From assembly GCF_901709675.1 (NCBI RefSeq), contig NC_051098.1, forward strand, positions 6,026,000 to 6,089,999: a stretch of 64,000 bases of DNA, in the 5' to 3' direction. Of this stretch, positions 24,166 through 40,000 are shown in pieces. Origin of the DNA: Syngnathus acus (lineage: Eukaryota; Chordata; Actinopteri; Syngnathiformes; Syngnathidae). The notes below the pieces were generated by a model that saw nothing but the letters and a program-made list of their open reading frames with translations, did not search any database and had not been told where the DNA came from. The position numbers and the translations under genes are program-made. The first letter of the stretch is position 1; each line of letters begins with the position of its first letter.

Positions 24166-27100
24166 TTACAAGATGTGCTGCACTGGCTCATCCGCCTCTG
24201 CCGCTATGGACAGCAGGATAGCCTTGGGAGTGTTCTCGAAAAGTGCCGCTCTGTTCTGCGTCTGGCCCTTCTTGACCCAATGGCCGTAGATCTTGAAGGC
24301 ACATGCGTCGATAAGCTTGCGAATGGGCTTGACCGCATACGGGTCACTTTTTATCACCTCCTTAGTAACTGGTTTGGCTCTGCGGTAGCTGCAGTATATG
24401 CGCATGGTGGCGAGTACCGTGAGGCAAATGACCTGGTGAAAAGGTAACATTCTTTAAGGTACTTGTGTTCTACATTTGGGGGGGGATAAATCAAGCAGCA
24501 CTGCATTTAATTTAAGCACCATTTATTGCCCCTATCACATGTCATGGTAACTGTACTGATGCTGTTAAAAGTTAATGGACCATTTGACAGTTTGTTTCTT
24601 TGAACATTTCATGTTCGTGACAAGACCTTACCTTGAATTTTCTGTACGGGCTCAATTGTCGGACTTCGTCTACCACATACTGGGAGAAGAACGAATGGTT
24701 GAGCACATCGACGGCGGTGTAACGCTGCCTGGGGTCCACTACGAGCATCCGAGAAATCTGATAAAATGGCAAAAGGAGTGTACGTTTTACTGTAGGGCAA
24801 TTTACATATAGAACAGATGAGATAAACCAAGAAAGTGGCTGACCAAATCTTTGACAGTGTCGGAGCGGTCATCCCATTCAGGGGATGAGAAGCTGTAATC
24901 TCCCTTTAAGATCATACGCAGCATCAGCATCTGTTTCCTGTGCCAGAATGGTGGCGAGCCAGCCAGCAGTGTATACATGATCACACCTGCACTCCATCTG
25001 CACGTATAAACCAGAGAGCAAACACCATGGCAGAGTGTATTTGAGATAGCAAGAGCTGTCGTATCACTTACAAGAGTGCTTGTGAATTAGACGGCTTAAA
25101 GATGTAGAGCAAGGGCATTAAAGGCCACCACAAGCCCAGTCATCAGAATGATCAGTAAATGCGCCTTATAAAGTCATTTTTCTGTTTTGATTTTTGTGAT
25201 GGGACTCTTACATGTCTACAGCCGTTCCATATCCACCCTGGCCAGGGTCCATGGAGCACTGGATGATCTCGGGAGCAAGATACAGAGGTGTTCCACACAC
25301 CTCTGCAGGAAAAAAAAAAGGTTTTAGGAGAAAACAAGTTTGAACTTAAGCAACAGAGCAAATTGATTGCACGTTTGCTTCATGTTTTGTCATAACATAA
25401 AACATAACGTAAAATAACAGTATAACACAACATAACAATATCATGCCAGGGTGTTCCCATCGGTTGTCTTCTGTCCATGACCTTTCCTCTGATTGATTCT
25501 GTGATTCTAGCAAGTTAAACAATCTAACCTAAACAAATTAGTTATTGATTTTGTGACTATTCAATGTTGAGGCAAATCACTATTTGGCATCTTTGCATCT
25601 AATGACAGACAGATCCAAGTATCTTGTTGCAGCTCAACCTTTGTAACTTAATAATGTGCAACCAGACCATGCTCTGATTTTGAACAGCTGCTGGGACATT
25701 TTGCAAAGTTGTCCCATTTCTTAAAGAGCGCAAACACAGTCAATTAAAGTGTCTACTGAATTCATGTTTTGGTGTCAGTTCACGCAATATATCAACATCA
25801 TGATCAAACACCCACGAATATCTGCAGGTATGAGGACATACTATTTGGGGACAACCTGATAATGTTTAGGAGTTGAGCTCTGACCTTTAAGCTTCTCTCC
25901 CGATTGGATTTGCACGGCGAAGCCAAAGTCCGTGAGTTTGATGTTCATCTGGTCATCCAAAAGGATGTTTTCCGGTTTGAGATCTCGATGGACTATGTTC
26001 TGTTCATGGAGGAAGTGAACCACCTCCAGCAGAGCGCGCATGATGTTCCTACAACGAAAACATCAAGCACTCATGAAAGTTTGTCATGGTTGAGGTCTGA
26101 CAGTACGCTGGTTGAAGTCAAAATTTGCTTAGTGACCTTGTTTCTTTCTCACTCAGAGTTACTTTCTCTGTGAGGTAGTCAAAAAGTTCACCCTTTCTCA
26201 TCCTGGAATGAAGCAGACAAAAAGTAAATAAAACAAGAATAGATTAACATTCTTGGAAGCAGATTAACCTCAGAACAATAAAGCTGCAAGTGAAGATTTC
26301 TCGTTTGTCCATACTTACAAGTCAAAAACCAGGAAAAAGAAGACGTGGGATTCATAGCAGTCTTTCAGCTGTACTGCAAGGACGTGCATCAAACACAGGA
26401 AACGTCAAAAAAGTTCAATATCGTTGCCGTTGATAGTCGGAGAGCAAATGCCAACATTTACGATAATTGGCCACTGACAGTGCGTTGGTTGGACGACACC
26501 CCCCATAAATGAGGGCGGACTCCATTGTCAGTGTATTCAATATGGACTTACTAATGTTCTCCCGTCCGCAGACCTTCTTGAGGATATCAATCTCCTTCAC
26601 CGTAGAGTCCTTGATCTCCTCGATCTCCTGTGGGGTTGTCTGGTCCGAGGGGGTGATGTCGATGATCTTCACGGCGTACTCCTGAGACGTGCGTTTGTCC
26701 ACGCAGCGACGCACGACGCTGCTCACTCCCCTGAGGAAAAGATATCTCGGATGTTCAATTCATGTGTCGTTAGCGGAACACACTGAATGGAAAATAAAAA
26801 ACGACCCCTGGGGTTCCGCCTGACTCGAGCTTAACTTTGCAATTGCAAAATACTGCAGTATTTGAAATTCCACTCGGATTGCAGTATTGTTCAACATCTT
26901 AAAAAATAAGAAACATTGTGGTATATACAACTGGACTGGTCACATGTAGAAAAAAAACATTCACACCAAAGGTACATTTTGAATCTTCAATTAAAGGTGT
27001 AGTCTGCGATTTTCATTGTTCAAGCGGCAAGATTTAAATGTACCCTCACTTCACAACTGCCTCACTTTTTTTCCATTCACTTTGGAGTCATTGGTTCATT

Positions 27101-27473
27101 TTTGTAAATATTTTCCTCCATCCCATTTTTTTTGTTAAACTATGTAAGACCAATCTACAAAACAGCTTTGAACACAGAACCAAAACACGCAACACACAAC
27201 GTTTCTTATGTAAGGGGAGCCACTGTCTGAGAAATGGAGGGGAATGACAATTAGAACTCTCATTCTCTGCTCACATGCTTCAAGGGATGTATGGAACACC
27301 TTAGAGACAGACGTGGTGGGACAGACACCTTGGTAGATTTTAATCTCTGATTAAATTGCTTTCAGTATACCCCACGTTACACATACATACCTTCCCAGTA
27401 TCTCCTTGGCCTCATACTTGTCATAGAACTCGTGGGCGCCCACCCAGTCTGGAATCTCCTCCTCCTTGGTCAT
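24166..27473 (-). CDS. phkg1: Phosphorylase b kinase gamma catalytic subunit, muscle type
   Basis: Nine coding exons, in transcription order: 27473-27391, 26730-26552, 26373-26319, 26202-26137, 26048-25885, 25302-25212, 24997-24844, 24757-24632, 24432-24166. They join in frame to 394 aa (human about 387). This Ser/Thr kinase phosphorylates and activates glycogen phosphorylase within the calcium-controlled PhK complex. Visible motifs: ILGRGVSSVV glycine loop, Lys49 in [12 protein letters not shown] with catalytic Asp150, DFG at 168-170, an APE-type LAPEII, and [20 protein letters not shown]. The C-terminal region from about residue 300 ([30 protein letters not shown]) is the calmodulin-binding regulatory part. 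The tail ends in an acidic [10 protein letters not shown] that I do not recall from human. Fish carry phkg1a and phkg1b; which this is cannot be told. phkg2 is less likely given the neighbours. Confidence 0.95.
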
Positions 27474-28418
27474 GATGGAGTGATCGAAACAACAGCTATG
27501 CACTAGGTGTCCAAGATACACAGAGAATCTAGTGTGAAAGGTCATGACAGGTCACATAAAAGTGTGGTTTGTAATTTGTAACACCCAAATTGTTTTGAAT
27601 CTTTGGAACATAACCCTGACTTTAATTTGCAGTGCAGCTTTGGTGGGCTATGGTAAATTTGTTTGGGCTAATCAATCATAAACAACAACATAGCACATGA
27701 CATAATAGGTAATGGACGATCGAGTCAACAGATATTGTAATGCATGCCGGGGGAAAACACGCTGATAAATAAATATCCGATTTACAAGAAAACGGAGGCG
27801 GGGCAAACCTTATTGGGTTTCCAGAAATCCTCCCTCGGTTTACGAGTTTTGTTACGGCAGCGACGTAACCCGAATGTGTAACGCGTCGTAGTTCATCGGG
27901 TACCGCAGTAACACGTCCTAAATACAGAAAGTATTTGAATGGGAGGGGCACTTCTTAGTATATAGAAAACAACCAAATGGAAAACCATTAATATCGCCGG
28001 TTACTGCCCTTCTATAGTGCCATGATTTCAATTCAATCTCCGCCAGAGCACATAGAAGCGCTGCATGTCCTGATAGGCATGATAAGTAGAGCTAATGCAA
28101 TCAAGGGGTTAACAAAAAAATAAATGACACAATGACGACAAATTGATGCAAATTATCCAGTTAAGTTGTAATGTTTTGCCTACAATACCATGCCACTGTA
28201 TTTTATAGTTAACATGGTCAGACGACGGTGGAAAAAGTTATTTTTTAATTATGGACGCCATATAGCAACTTCGATTTAATTTACTACAAATATTAGCCGG
28301 ATGTTTTAAAATAACAGGCTTGTGCTAGTTAAGGTTTCGAACATTGTTGCGTCTTTTTTAAAACGATACTCGCTTGGACAAATTTGAGTGAAAGGATCGA
28401 AAGACTGGGTCGACTCAC

Positions 28419-28550
28419 CGTGTTCCGGCTTGGGCAGACCTCCTATTTAAGGTTATCCATCATCGAGAGGAAGGGTACGAAGAACGGTGGACACTTCCAC
28501 TGCTTTGCGAGGTCGCTGCCATGACAGGAGCTCCAATGTCAAGACACCAA
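28419..28550 (-). promoter_or_regulatory. Probable phkg1 untranslated first exon and promoter
   Basis: On the minus strand a strong 5' splice site (CG|GTGAGTCG, donor at 28418) ends a possible leader exon reaching back to about 28550. The coding start at 27473 has only a short leader, so an upstream noncoding exon is expected. A CAGATG E-box (28609-28614 region) and an A/T-rich CCTATTTAAGG are nearby and could fit muscle expression, but such short motifs are weak evidence. Confidence 0.35.
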
Positions 28551-29499
28551 AAATAAACTCTCGCTTCCAAAGCGAGCTCTTTCCGCTAAAGACTATCCGG
28601 TTAAAAAGCAGATGTCCCAATTTATCTTACAGTTGTAAACACTGACAATTTCGAGATTGCTTTAGCTATACATGACTTTATACTGTTCCATTTGCTTAAA
28701 TATTTGACTTAACTGTACAACTTAATACAGAACTTTTTTATTTTTTAAATACAACCTAGTAGTTTATAACCGACTTAGACAAGACTCAACTGATAGGCCT
28801 GTACTACTACATTCGAGGAAGCAGCATTACAGTAATCACGGGGGTCATATTGCACATCAACACCCCACACCAGTGATGACAATTCTCAAAGTAGCAACCG
28901 TTTATTTATCAGGTCTATGTATTGTAAAGTTGTATGCATAACCATGACAAAATATGCATGTGGGTAATATTTGTGTCCTGTAGGGTTCACCACCCTCACA
29001 TACCACACAAGTAGTATCCACAAAAAGCCTTCATTGAGTGTCTTGAGACAAGCAGTGACGACCGAGTGTACTTACTGCCCACTTGTCTGGTTGTTAACTG
29101 GCAAACCATTAACCAGTTTGCATGACGAGTCCATGCTGCATGATACCATGCACAGTGGGTTCAACTCCAGTGACATTAAATGCGTGCAGTTGATGCCCTA
29201 AATTATGAGACAAATCATTGGAATCTTGTTTTTGTCTTCATGATCCAAATTCTTTAATATTTTCATTTCTACAATAGAGGAATACCCAGCACTGCGAATA
29301 ATGACATGCAAGCAAAATCAACTCAAAACAGCAATATTTATCAACATGTGACTACTAGCTCTTTTGTAGATTTTTGACTGAATTAACTGATATTGTCAGA
29401 AGAATAAATGTATATTTAACAGGTCTCAATTAGATTACGATGTCCGGCATTAGTGAGTCTACGGTCTCCTCCCCTCCAAGGTTTCGGGATGCAATTCAA

Positions 29500-30060
29500 G
29501 ATAGCCCTGTTGGATGAACAAAAACAGTCTTTAGTTAATTACCAGACAAAATCTTTGTGGAGCATTAAAAACATTCTACTACATCTTTTTTGCCCAAGTG
29601 ATCATAATTGCTGTAGAAGTGTGAAATTCTTGAGGTTTTGCACAAGTAGACACAGAACCATTCAGATCTTTGGAGACCCTTGAAATGGTCAGTTTTCCCA
29701 ATTTTGGTTTCAGATCCCCTGCCAATTCTTTGCTGTTCTTTCGTTTCTCTATGCTCCGTGTAGTATGCACCTTTTCCCCATGTTACCTGGCTTGCAAGCG
29801 TGATTTCTAAATGACCATCATATCTCTTGCCACAGAAGTGTAATTACTACTCAAACGAGCATGGCATGCTTGCAGCTCTAGTATTTCTTAGTTTTGATAA
29901 GGTGCCAATAATTTTGTCCAGTCCATTTTGGGAGTTCTGTGTTAAAAGTCAAATTTGCTGTTCTATCATTGTTTTTATTCTGGTTATTCCAGTGCAAACA
30001 AAAGACACTAAACGTGAATAACTAAGAATTGATCATTTCTTGAATTATCTGGGAGCGGTG
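29500..30060. mobile_element. Degenerate DNA-transposon remnant, probably Tc1-like
   Basis: The stretch at 29900-29950, with 'gtgccaataattttgtccag', resembles a terminal segment common in fish Tc1-like transposons. The preceding 400 bp contain broken, frame-shifted sequence without a usable ORF. Borders are not defined. It occupies the interval where the last exon or 3' untranslated region of chchd2 should lie. Confidence 0.4.
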
Positions 30061-30157
30061 GTGCATTATCTGAAAAGTGTATGCAAAGTTTGTAAAATGC
30101 AGACCCTCATAAGCTATTTTTCCTTATGCAATCTAATGTTGTAGCCTCCATACTTAC

Positions 30158-31339
30158 CATTCGCAAACTTGCATTGTTTGAGCACCTCGCTGAAGCCCTC
30201 GCAGAGTTTATAATCGCTTTGGGATTGAGCGCAGTCAATAAACTGCTTGAGCTCATAGGAACATGCTTGCTGTGCGGTATTCTGCTGCTGGTACGGGGAC
30301 TGTGTTTGATATGGCTGGGCCTGATGGGGCTCCTAACACACACACAAACACAAGGCAGAAGATTACAACCATTCAAGAGCATGTATCTGAGTGATAAATA
30401 GTAGGGGTAATTTGACAAATAAGAAAATTACTTGAGTCATCTTAAAGAATACAAAAGTCTTTACAAAAATAATACACTTGCGATGAACCTACACCACAAA
30501 TTACTCTGCCCCTTAGTTCATCTATGAATGAATAAAGTGATGTTTATTTACCTGGTATGTGACATCAGGCCGCGCAGGCTCAGAGCTACTACCCCCGCTG
30601 AAGGCTCCTGTCATTGCATGGCCGAGGGTGTGTCCGACCGCAGAACCTACCGCTACCCCGGCAGCAGTTGTCGCCATCTGGGCAAACATACCGGGCTGCC
30701 TGGGCGCTGCCGCTGGAGCAGCCATGGCGGCCGGAGGCGCGTGCATCGGTACAGGAGCACGGGAAGGAGGGGGTGGCGGTGGTGGTGCCCGACTGTAAAG
30801 ACATTGACAGAAAAGGTCAAACAATGGCACCATAACTGTTTAGTGTATCAACAACTGACTTGGTGATTAACAAAAGGTAGACTGTGCATAACATCTGTAA
30901 TGCACGCAAAACAACTCAACAGGGTCACTTGAACCGTAACGCACAGTTTTTTCACAAAGCAAGTTGACAATTTTGCCAATTAGAATACTCTATAATATGA
31001 ACAGAGTGTAAACTAGCGGAAATGGTTATGTTTCACTATTTAAACAGCGTCACGATTCGGTTATATATTCTGCTCAACAGCATGACCTTGATGAAAGACG
31101 TTTGAATTAACCACGCGTACCAGATCTCACAAAATAGTGACACAGAACTCTAAAATTTAAACCTGTAACCCTAATTGATCTACTTTGTGTTAAGCAAATG
31201 TCTTTGGTTGGCTAAGTCCCACATGCAGTCCGAGGACACGTTAGCACACGACGCTATCACAATTCAAATACGCAGTTTTTCAACGTTACCTTGCTGGAGA
31301 AGGCATTCTCGATGTTCGGCTTCTGCTTCCTCTCGGCAT
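30158..31339 (-). CDS. chchd2: Coiled-coil-helix-coiled-coil-helix protein 2 (last exon not found)
   Basis: Three coding exons, in transcription order: 31339-31290, 30792-30552, 30332-30158, in frame for 155 complete codons. The N-terminus [12 protein letters not shown] is the conserved CHCHD2/CHCHD10 start. It is followed by a proline-rich stretch and the hydrophobic Gly/Ala-rich [21 protein letters not shown]. The C-terminal CHCH domain has the twin CX9C motifs [11 protein letters not shown] and [11 protein letters not shown] that are oxidised in the intermembrane space. CHCHD2 supports respiratory-chain function and cristae and also acts in the nucleus. The coding sequence stops at FAN plus one base before a strong donor (GTAAGT). 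The family normally adds two or three residues from a last tiny exon, which I could not identify. Without splicing the frame would add 14 residues ([14 protein letters not shown]) and end at 30114-30116. CHCHD10 is a close relative, but the phkg1 neighbour favours CHCHD2. Confidence 0.92.
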
Positions 31340-31490
31340 GGTGTCAAATTACACAAGTTATTCTTCAAAATGTGCTGTTATCGGAAAGTTTCAGGTATAA
31401 CGTCGCTACTCGTCTTGAGCTAAACGCTTTAATCTAGCGACCTTTAGCCGTTCCGGAACTTTCTGTGTTACATCATTTATCTCCCGTGTA

Positions 31491-31499
31491 ACTTCCGGT
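31491..31499 (-). promoter_or_regulatory. ETS/GABP-type site in the chchd2 promoter
   Basis: ACTTCCGGT reads ACCGGAAGT on the minus strand, a full ETS/GABP consensus about 150 bp upstream of the chchd2 ATG. A second CCGGAA core lies at about 31453. GABP sites are common in promoters of nuclear genes for mitochondrial proteins. Only 577 bp separate this ATG from the stop of the upstream FAM98 gene. Confidence 0.5.
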
Positions 31500-31916
31500 C
31501 AGTTAGAAAACAAGGTCACTTTCAACAATGTTTCTTATTATTATTATTATTAATTTTCTAAGTTTGGATAAGTAATTCATGCATTTATATATATTTTTTC
31601 GTTTGTAACGTAATCATCTTGCAAGTCAAACTCATATTTGTTAAGATAAACGTCGACAAACGTCAAACTTTTAATTCACCTTTAATATCTGCATGTGTGA
31701 AAATTGAATACAAAATCAATTGTATTTAAATCCGTCCGAAAAAAAAGATTACAACGCATATCGGCTCATATACCTGCACACAATAGGAAATGACAACCTC
31801 ATTTAAAAAAATAAAGTACAAAATCTGTACTATAACTTAGAATTCAATATAATGATTTAATTTTAATGTTTTTTTTTTCTCTGAAAAAAGTTAGTAACGC
31901 TAAAGAGGGGCGCATG

Positions 31917-35749
<3,833 letters not shown>

Positions 35750-37004
35750 TTTTACTGACACGCTTTGATACAAGCTGAGAACTGAATCATGCAGTTGTCA
35801 CTTGCAAGCAGGCGTTGAAGTATGTTTTGCTCTCTGACTTCCTGATTTTAAGGAGATTAATAACAAGCTGCTCACACATTGCCACCTGCTGCCCGGAGAG
35901 TGAACTGACAGGAAGAAGAGGAAAGTTCCGAAAGATACGTCGTAACTTTGAATTCTTGCATGTCGTAAACCAAGGAGTCCTTGTAAATCTTTACATACAA
36001 TACATACAAAATTCATTATCATCTTAACACAGTTACTGTAAACACATACATAGGCAGTGCAAAAGTTCTGTTTCTTCGTTTTATTAAAAAACAACTTTCT
36101 TAATGTTGTTTTTGTAGTTTGTATTTATTTTAAAAAGATCTTTTCTAGTTACTTTTTATATCTGTATACCTACTTTTGCACATATGGTTTAAGAGATTAA
36201 TAATAAATTCCAAAAACAAAAGATACCGCATAACTTCTTTTGCACCACCCTGCTCACTATACAACATACATCCTTTCCACCAAAGCACAATAAATACACA
36301 TCAGACGCAGTTAAGACAATGGTAGCAAAAGGAGCCACGCTGCACTCAACTGTGAGTACGCGTTTGCTCGCTCCCTGCTGGACCTCAGCACCATATGTGA
36401 TGATGCTTTAGTCCCAGAGACAACAAAGCTGTGCAATGCGTCAGGATGCGCTGCCTTTTATTTCCCTGATATTGCTCCCATCGCAAAAATATACTCTGGG
36501 GACCGACCTCTGACCCTAGGCAGCAAGCCTAACAATACAAGCAGACGCTCGCCTCTACTTAATTGTCAGCCTTGATCATGCGGTGATAGGCTTTGTAACT
36601 ACTTGGGACGGTATGCAAAGTATGACACATTTATTCTAACTGATTTACTTACTTATATCATTATATAATTATCCACCCCATCATTTTCTAAGGTGATTGA
36701 TATAAAGATCAAGCAAGCCGAAGACTAGCCCAGTTGACCTTCCATGGCCCGTATTCGAGTCAATCTTAATGATTTAATTATTGTATTATGAAGCTGGAAA
36801 GGACGCTATCCGTTGCCAGGTGATACAACAAGCCGACGCCCTGCGCATACAGAAAGCTGCAGATGACAGTCGTGCCCCCCGCCCCCTCCACCCTCCCTGC
36901 ACCACATAAGTACAGCACAGTCAGGTGTCATGGGGCGCATTATGTTATTACCTTTCTCGTTTGTGCGTGCACGTAAACTACTTTGGAGTGAGCGATAAGG
37001 AGTC
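35750..37004. other. Divergent intergenic region, FAM98 / BICD-like gene
   Basis: This 1.25 kb stretch separates two divergent starts and must hold both promoters. I see no exon and no clear TATA box. Near 35880, TGCCACCTGCTGC resembles a CTCF core in reverse orientation with one mismatch. Confidence 0.5.
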
Positions 37005-40000
37005 ATGAATCGGCCATACGAGTGGGGGCTCTCGGCCAAGCAAATGCTGGAGGAGGACTTTTTCATCGACTACGGCGGGGAGGAAATAGTCGATTACCAA
37101 GACCCCGGTCAGCTTGTAGCCGCTTTGAAACAAAAGGAGGAAGAGGTTATTTTGGCTGCCCAGTTGGGGAACGGGTTGCTCCTGGAAAACCGTCAACTCA
37201 AAGAGCAGAGGGACAAACTACATGAGAGCTACGTTGATAAGCTGGAGGTAAGACTTTTTCAAAATCAAAGACGGGTTTTGTCTGTGGACTTTTGTGTTTT
37301 TACTTTGTAAGGGCAGTGGGTGGGAAATACCAGTGTTATCTTACAACCTGGCTTTCTGTGTATTTAGGCGTAAAAAATAAAGCGTCAGAAACGCGTGCGC
37401 GTGATTCTGCAGCTATTTCTTTGCTGATGTCTAACGGTTCTTGAATACGGTATAATTAAAGAGATTCAAAAACTCTTCTTGTTTCCCAACAATATGTTAT
37501 ATAGTGTATGTGTGGTTATGAGAAATGTTTGGTTGCCCTATTGAGCCACACGAGAGGAGCAAAGATCATTTAAAATGAGGAACATTTTATTGCAACCTCA
37601 ACAAGAATATCCCTCTGAACTCTTGAGATCTATTTGGCATTCATTTGCTAAAGTGGAAAGTTAACATCAGAATAGACATGGTTGTGTATTTACTTTCAAG
37701 CTAGTAGAAATATTAGACAAGAGCAAGTATAATGGGGTCCGAGTGACTGCAGCTAGTGCAAAATCACTTTGACTAATCTAGAATTATGAATCCTTGTGGT
37801 ATTTGTGTCCCCCACCCTATTTCCCCTTCACTCGCCCCTCACGTAGGAGCTGGAACAGAGCAATCATGAGCTACGCTTGAAGCTGGAAAACTGCCAGTCT
37901 GAGTGGGAGAGTCAGGTGGGCTACCTGGAGAGGGATGCAAGGGAGTTGAGTGCTCAGGTGCAGCAGCTCACTCAGGCCTTGTACCAGGCTGAGAGGGACA
38001 AGACACAAGCTCAGATGGATTACAGTGACAACACACAGCGACTGAAGGAGGAGCTCAAAACTGTGAGTCCATCCCCCCCTACACACGCACACACAGGTCA
38101 GGCTGTGTGTGAGAATAATTGCCTTATGTGTGTATATCATGAAAGGCCCTCAAGGTGATCATGTAACAACAGACCCGAGCTCCAAAGCAGATAAGATGAG
38201 CACTGACCCAGTCCACCTCACAGCCAGACACACACTCAGCCTGAGTTTTTGTGCTCTCACACAGTAAAGCAATGCGTGTTTAACAAATGTGTTTGTGGAT
38301 AATATCCTAAAGTACCCGAACTCGCAAGAAAAATCTACACTTTATTTGGGTTGGCGCCATTATGTAGCCTGCTTCACTTTGGCCCAAAATCCTTAAAGTT
38401 CTGTAGTTTTTCAAAACCTAGTATGCAAAATCCCCACAAAAAAACAAACTGATGAAATAATGAACTCTGAAAACAGCACATTTTGAGTCTTTATGATACA
38501 TAGTAGTCAAGACCAAATAATTGAAAATAGAAAGACTGACAACTTAGTAAAACATGATTATACATTATCATATTGTAGCTTGTTTTGGTACACAGTGTTA
38601 GTCTTAAGCTATTTTTGATTGTCATGCAATTGTATGACCTAATGGAAAAATATTCATGACAGTATACAGCTGATTCATCATTATTCGTGGTCAGTCAAAC
38701 ATTAATAGTTATAAGCTAAGGAAGATGTGTTTACTGTGACAATAATCCAAGCAGTGACGTATTTCTCAAGGACTTCTTATCACCTGATATAATAAGAAGC
38801 TGATTGGACTTTGTGGTCCTAAGAAGGAAGTGTAAGATTGTTCAAGTGTATTTCCCTGGATGTAGCAATATCGTGCATCACGTGCGTTTAAAGAGAAGTT
38901 TCGTGCTCTGGACAGAAAAAAAAAGCAGCCATGTAGTTCCTTCTAAGTTATAAACAAATCCAAAATAACAACCCTCCCCTCCCAAGTGTCAAGGTCCACA
39001 CAAAACTGGAATGTGAATGTGATGTCTTTCCATTCGAGGGCTTGTGGTGGCGACAGGAGCCCCTTGAAGTGCAGGAAAACGCCAATTTAGATAAAAACTT
39101 AGGCTGTTGGAGACAAAAGGGAGTGGAGGAACTGTTTTCTTTGGCTTCAGCTCTGTTGTAGAAGTTATAGGATGGAGAAAGTGTGAGAAGGAACACTAAT
39201 GTCTAATGATATCACTTTACCTGGTCTGGTTTTAGGTGCTTCTGCTGGCCATTTGGTGAGTAGTGTGGATACTGCAGTAGTTTTGTGTGTACGGTGGAGC
39301 TCGACAATTTAATATTAACGGGACAAACCAAAATAGTTGGAAATTTGGTAACGGCATGCCGGAACCTTTCTTTGAGGTCAGAATTGTTTTCAAGCCACAA
39401 AACAGTCTCAAATATATTGTTATGATGGAGACATAATCTGCCAATCAATTTCTGAAGTTTTTTTTGGTACGTATTTTGTTTACAGGAAGGGATTTTTGTT
39501 CGGTGCGGACCGCTTGAGTGGATTTGTGTTGTTCGTGTGGCGTGAGCAGCAAAACAGATGTGAACAGGAAAGCTTTGCTATAGCGTTGAGGAAATGTTTG
39601 TCTGAAAACAATGTGTCACTGTTTAGATAGTCGCCCAAGTGTTGAGAAGTATGCACAAAGATATGAGGGAGAGTTTACCCATGGATTTGTTCACAATCCT
39701 ACTTATTTTACCTGCGCTAAAAGAGTTCATTCTCAGGTGCACCCGTCTTTGCAAACTTTTGTTTAAATGATCTCAAACACAAAAGTGATTATTAACAGGA
39801 TTTTGCCAAGATATTTGTAGGTACAGGTTCTCAGCTTCACAAAGTGAATGCGTTGCAATCTAGAACAACAGATAACCCTCAGACAAATAATTGATGAATG
39901 ACCAGAAGGGAATATTCATGTTTTTTTTTTTGTTTCATGGCATGAATCATTTACTTAACTGAAGAATATCGGATGACTTTGCAAAAGTAACAGACCACAG

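Noticed and set aside
30126-30866. Several open frames on both strands over chchd2 exons
   Set aside because: Shadows of chchd2 coding exons in other frames; only the frame with twin CX9C motifs is supported.
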